In this document: positions 61,258-64,000 of the stretch, piece after piece | Layout of the letters: each line of letters opens with the position of its first letter | Numbering within the stretch: position 1 is the stretch's first letter | Assembly (NCBI GenBank): GCA_015058015.1 | Contig: SVDM01000005.1 | Location: 109,861 to 173,860, forward strand | Origin: Lachnospiraceae bacterium | Lineage (GTDB): Bacteria; Bacillota; Clostridia; Lachnospirales; Lachnospiraceae | Length of the DNA stretch: 64,000 nucleotides | Reading direction: 5' to 3' | Notes under the pieces: generated by a model | What the model was told of the DNA's origin: nothing | The model's input: the letters and a program-made list of their open reading frames with translations, nothing else | The model's database searches: none | Program-made: the position numbers and the translations under genes

Positions 61258-61626
61258 ATGTTTTATCTCGAAGGCATATCGGATCTGAAATTCAGATCGG
61301 AAAAACCAAAAGACGCATCACGGAAGATTGTTAAAACCATAAAACCTAACTTTTCAAGCCTCAGCTATGATGAAACGGAGAAGAAAGAGTTAGCGGCGAG
61401 AGAAGAGCAGCACAAAAAGCAGCAGGAATCGGCAGAACTCTACGTCAGTAAAGAAGCAAGAGAAGCCCTTTCCAATGACCCCAATCTCCATGCTAACATT
61501 CTCAAATTCTCCCGCAATCCGCTGGAGACCAAGTTCTATGTGACAGCGGAGAACGTTGAGAATAAGATTAATAATCTATACGATCAGATTAATTATTTGT
61601 CGATTGACCTTAAGAAACAGATGTAG
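61258..61626 (+). CDS. Small conserved protein after gyrA
   Basis: The 122-residue ORF has GAGGAGG before its ATG. Its charged N-terminal half (KAKDASRKIVKTIKP-like) is followed by a helical segment (EKKELAAREEQHKKQQESAEL). I recall similar proteins in Lachnospiraceae next to gyrA but cannot name a function. Confidence 0.7.
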   Translation: MFYLEGISDLKFRSEKPKDASRKIVKTIKPNFSSLSYDETEKKELAAREEQHKKQQESAELYVSKEAREALSNDPNLHANILKFSRNPLETKFYVTAENVENKINNLYDQINYLSIDLKKQM

Positions 61627-61682
61627 AAAAGTAAGGTTTTACGTGGAAAACCAACTTCACAATCGGAAGTAATGTGGAAAAA

Positions 61683-61710
61683 CGAGTAGCATACAGCTAC
61701 TCGTTTTTTT
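61683..61710 (+). terminator. Terminator after the gyr operon
   Basis: CGAGTAGC pairs with GCTACTCG around loop ATACA, followed by seven T. Confidence 0.9.
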
Positions 61711-61742
61711 GCGTATATACTTATAATACGAGGTAAAGGTAA

Positions 61743-62582
61743 ATGAGAGAAATTGATGCGAAGACAATAACAGAGAATATAAAGGAAATGTGTATTGAGG
61801 CAAATCTATATCTGTCTGATGACATGAAAGAACTAATCACGAAAGCAGCAGATACGGAAGAATCAACCCTTGGCAAAAGAATAATGGGTCAGCTGAAGGA
61901 AAATTTAAAGATTGCCGAGGCAGAAGATATACCCATATGCCAGGATACAGGAATGGCGGTGGTATTTGCCGAAATAGGACAGGACGTTCATATAAACGGC
62001 AACTTAGAGGAAGCTATTAATGAGGGCGTGCGAGAGGGCTACACCGAAGGATATCTTAGAAAATCAGTTGTAAAAGACCCACTAGACCGTGAGAATACAA
62101 AGGATAATACACCGGCTGTGATTCATTACACCATAGTTCCGGGAGATGAGATTCATCTTACAATAGCCCCAAAGGGCTTCGGAAGTGAGAACATGAGCAA
62201 GGTCTGCATGCTTAAACCTGCAGATGGAGAGGCCGGAGTAAAGAAAGCAATCGTAGATGCGGTGAAAGAAGCAGGACCCAATGCCTGCCCTCCGGTATTT
62301 GTGGGAGTAGGAATTGGGGGAACCTTTGAAAAAGCAGCGTTGATGGCAAAAAAAGCCCTTACCAGACCGGCGGATGTTCCTGCAAAAGAAGAGCGTTATC
62401 GCAAGATGGAAGAAGAACTATTAGCAGAAATAAACGGACTGGGAATAGGACCCGGAGGATTAGGCGGTAAGATAACAGCACTAAAGGTAAACATAGAGAC
62501 CTATCCTACCCATATAGCGGGACTGCCCGTAGCCATCAATATGTGTTGCCATGTCAACAGACATGCAAGCAGAACCATCTAA
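61743..62582 (+). CDS. Fumarate hydratase class I, alpha subunit
   Basis: The 279-residue protein has the iron-sulfur cluster cysteines in PICQDTGMAVVFAEIG, a PPVFVGVGIGGTFE segment and CCHVNRHASRTI near the end, typical of two-subunit class I fumarases. It converts fumarate and malate with the beta subunit encoded 38 bp downstream. Confidence 0.93.
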   Translation: MREIDAKTITENIKEMCIEANLYLSDDMKELITKAADTEESTLGKRIMGQLKENLKIAEAEDIPICQDTGMAVVFAEIGQDVHINGNLEEAINEGVREGYTEGYLRKSVVKDPLDRENTKDNTPAVIHYTIVPGDEIHLTIAPKGFGSENMSKVCMLKPADGEAGVKKAIVDAVKEAGPNACPPVFVGVGIGGTFEKAALMAKKALTRPADVPAKEERYRKMEEELLAEINGLGIGPGGLGGKITALKVNIETYPTHIAGLPVAINMCCHVNRHASRTI

Positions 62583-62620
62583 AAGATACTCAATTTTTAA
62601 AGAATCGAGGAAGAAGTTTA

Positions 62621-63163
62621 ATGAAAGAGATAAAAATAAGCCTTCCTATTAAAAAAGAAGACATAGAAAATCTGCAGGCCGGAGATTATGTATATCTCAC
62701 GGGAACGTTATATACAGCAAGGGATGCAGCCCATGCCAGAATGTATGAAGCACTAATTAATAACGAAGAGCTTCCCTTTGATATAGAAGGAAGCACTATT
62801 TACTATCTGGGACCCTCCCCTGCCAGACCCGGCCAGGTTATAGGTTCTGCCGGTCCTACCACATCAACAAGAATGGATAAATATACACCGGCTCTTTTGG
62901 ACAAGGGTCTTAAAGGTATGATAGGAAAAGGTCGCCGAAGCCCGGAAGTAATAGAAGCCATTGTAAGAAACGGCGCAGTATATTTTGCTGCAGTAGGAGG
63001 GGCAGGAGCCTTGCTTTCAAAGTGCATAAAAAAGGCAGAAGTAATAGCCTATGATGATTTGGGAACTGAAGCAATAAGAAAACTATATGTTGAGGATCTA
63101 CCCCTTATTGTAGTGATAGATAAAAGCGGAGAAAACCTATATTCCCGTGTGAATATTGATTGA
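62621..63163 (+). CDS. Fumarate hydratase class I, beta subunit
   Basis: The start at 62621 gives 180 residues: GDYVYLTGTLYTARDAAHARM, PSPARPGQVIGSAGPTTSTRM and MIGKGRRSPEV segments of the beta subunit. It completes the [4Fe-4S] enzyme with the upstream alpha subunit. Confidence 0.93.
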   Translation: MKEIKISLPIKKEDIENLQAGDYVYLTGTLYTARDAAHARMYEALINNEELPFDIEGSTIYYLGPSPARPGQVIGSAGPTTSTRMDKYTPALLDKGLKGMIGKGRRSPEVIEAIVRNGAVYFAAVGGAGALLSKCIKKAEVIAYDDLGTEAIRKLYVEDLPLIVVIDKSGENLYSRVNID

Positions 63164-63195
63164 CAAAGGGTTGAGATTAAAGTATAATAATTTTT

Positions 63196-63440
63196 GCGCT
63201 TGACGCAAGCGCATAATTAAATAAAGTGGTTGAATAACTACGGACAAGAGTATGATCGCAAGATGCTGTTTTACCCCTCCTTCGGAGGCATAAGACATTT
63301 GACAACATTTCGCTACGCGAAACGTCGCTGCATCATAAGCAATCAGTCACTGCGTGACAGCTTATGATATATAACGCACTTGCTTCGCAAGATGCTGTCG
63401 TAAGGAATCCTCCCGCAAGCGGGTCCCTCCTTAGGACATA
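63196..63440. repeat. Array of small tetraloop hairpins
   Basis: Seven short palindromes with very short loops follow each other: GCGCTTG-ACG-CAAGCGC, CCTCC-TTC-GGAGG, TTTCGC-TAC-GCGAAA, a TCATAAGC/GCTTATGA pair enclosing GTCAC-TGC-GTGAC, CTTGC-TTC-GCAAG, and CCCGC-AA-GCGGG. No gene is present. It may be a REP-like or RNA-processing array. Confidence 0.75.
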
Positions 63441-63441
63441 T

Positions 63442-63529
63442 GGAGAAGTACTCAAGTGGCCGAAGAGGTGCCCCTGCTAAGGGTATAGGTCGTTAACGCG
63501 GCGCGAGGGTTCAAATCCCTCCTTCTCCG
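63442..63529 (+). tRNA. tRNA-Ser (anticodon GCU)
   Basis: The 88-nt gene has acceptor GGAGAAG/CTTCTCC, a long variable arm and anticodon loop CTGCTAA. It lies between the hairpin array and the rRNA promoter. Confidence 0.96.
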
Positions 63530-63537
63530 TTAGAAAG

Positions 63538-63563
63538 TTTGATAGGTTGAAAGACCTATCAAA
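63538..63563 (+). terminator. Terminator of tRNA-Ser
   Basis: TTTGATAGG pairs with CCTATCAAA around an eight-base loop, followed by an AT-rich stretch. Confidence 0.7.
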
Positions 63564-63590
63564 TTATTCTAAATATATAGAGAAAAAGAG

Positions 63591-63619
63591 TTGACAAGCT
63601 CCATTCTCTGTGCTAAATT
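63591..63619 (+). promoter_or_regulatory. rRNA operon promoter
   Basis: TTGACA (63591-63596) and TAAATT (63614-63619) are 17 bp apart, about 310 bp upstream of 16S. An AT-rich upstream element precedes it. Confidence 0.8.
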
Positions 63620-63929
63620 ATATAAGCTGTCTTTTTGCAAGACAGGCTATATATATTGAACATTGATAATTGAACAATGAATTTAAACCTTGAAAACCTT
63701 GAAATTCATTAACGAGTTTTGAGCAGTTTAACTCATTTAAGTAAATTGCCAGTAATTATAAGAACTTATGTATCACGAATTGCTACGTTACTTCGTAACT
63801 TTCGCAATTCTACAATCATTCGGAATCCGCCAAATATGGCTACTTCCTCATGATTGCTAGGTCATGAATTCATAACCGAATTCGAGTGAACTCGATTCGC
63901 CCATGAATTATGACCAATACATAAACATT
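63620..63929 (+). other. rRNA leader
   Basis: Transcribed leader with several inverted repeats, such as GAATTGC/GCAATTC around 63778-63811, CAATCAT/ATGATTG, and a long imperfect pair GGTCATGAATTCAT/ATGAATTATGACC that closes just before 16S. These probably form RNase III and antitermination structures. No gene is visible. Confidence 0.7.

Positions 63930-64000
<71 letters not shown>

Overview
The window is a chromosomal segment of a Gram-positive anaerobe of the Clostridia, most probably family Lachnospiraceae. The evidence is the Firmicutes-type origin cluster (rpmH/rnpA/yidC/jag/mnmE/mnmG/rsmG/parA/parB on one side of oriC, dnaA-dnaN-S4 protein-recF-gyrB-gyrA on the other), a two-subunit class I fumarase, a DUF3881-type gene next to serS, and the first about 70 nt of a 16S rRNA gene of Lachnospiraceae type at the right edge. 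Taxonomy below family level cannot be settled from the window.

Positions 1 to about 32,300 are the right part of an integrated temperate phage whose left end lies outside the window. Its late genes are on the minus strand: two small-terminase-like proteins, a lambda-type large terminase, gpW-like joining protein, lambda-type portal, ClpP-like protease with an internally started scaffold, gpD-like decoration protein, gpE-like major capsid, connector and tail-completion genes, then a contractile tail (sheath, tube, and a tail assembly chaperone with a -1 frameshift signal running off the left edge). The phage therefore combines a lambda-like head with a P2/Mu-like contractile tail. Two cargo islands interrupt the lytic genes. 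One (12.55-13.1 kb, minus) carries a small basic protein and a 43-residue lipoprotein with their own promoter and terminator. The other (13.8-16.25 kb, plus) carries a DUF5688-type gene, a frameshifted ArdC-like gene and a small ORF; between its first two genes lies a sequence with every core element of a type II hammerhead ribozyme. From 16.5 to 30.1 kb the minus strand carries the late regulator, a DUF1064 nuclease-like protein, an HUH rolling-circle Rep-like protein, PcfJ/PcfK-like proteins, many small genes, a 3D-domain secreted protein and an 845-residue helicase-methyltransferase fusion. The immunity switch (Cro-like/CI-like with palindromic operators) is at 30.2-30.9 kb. The tyrosine integrase and its arm-site repeats end against tRNA-Lys(CUU), the attachment gene.

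From 32.4 to 52.3 kb the core chromosome runs mostly on the minus strand, away from the origin: an antiporter, trmB, (plus-strand) dacA, a repetitive membrane protein, tRNA-Arg(CCU), DUF3881, serS, HD-GYP and DUF4446 genes, parB-parA with two perfect parS sites, a DegS/DegU-like two-component pair, then rsmG-mnmG-mnmE-jag-yidC-yidD-rnpA-rpmH. The origin region is 52.26-54.28 kb, with DnaA boxes on both sides of dnaA. Plus-strand genes follow: dnaN, S4 protein, recF, gyrB, gyrA, a small conserved gene, the fumarase pair, a dense array of small hairpins, tRNA-Ser(GCU), and an rRNA promoter, leader and 16S start.
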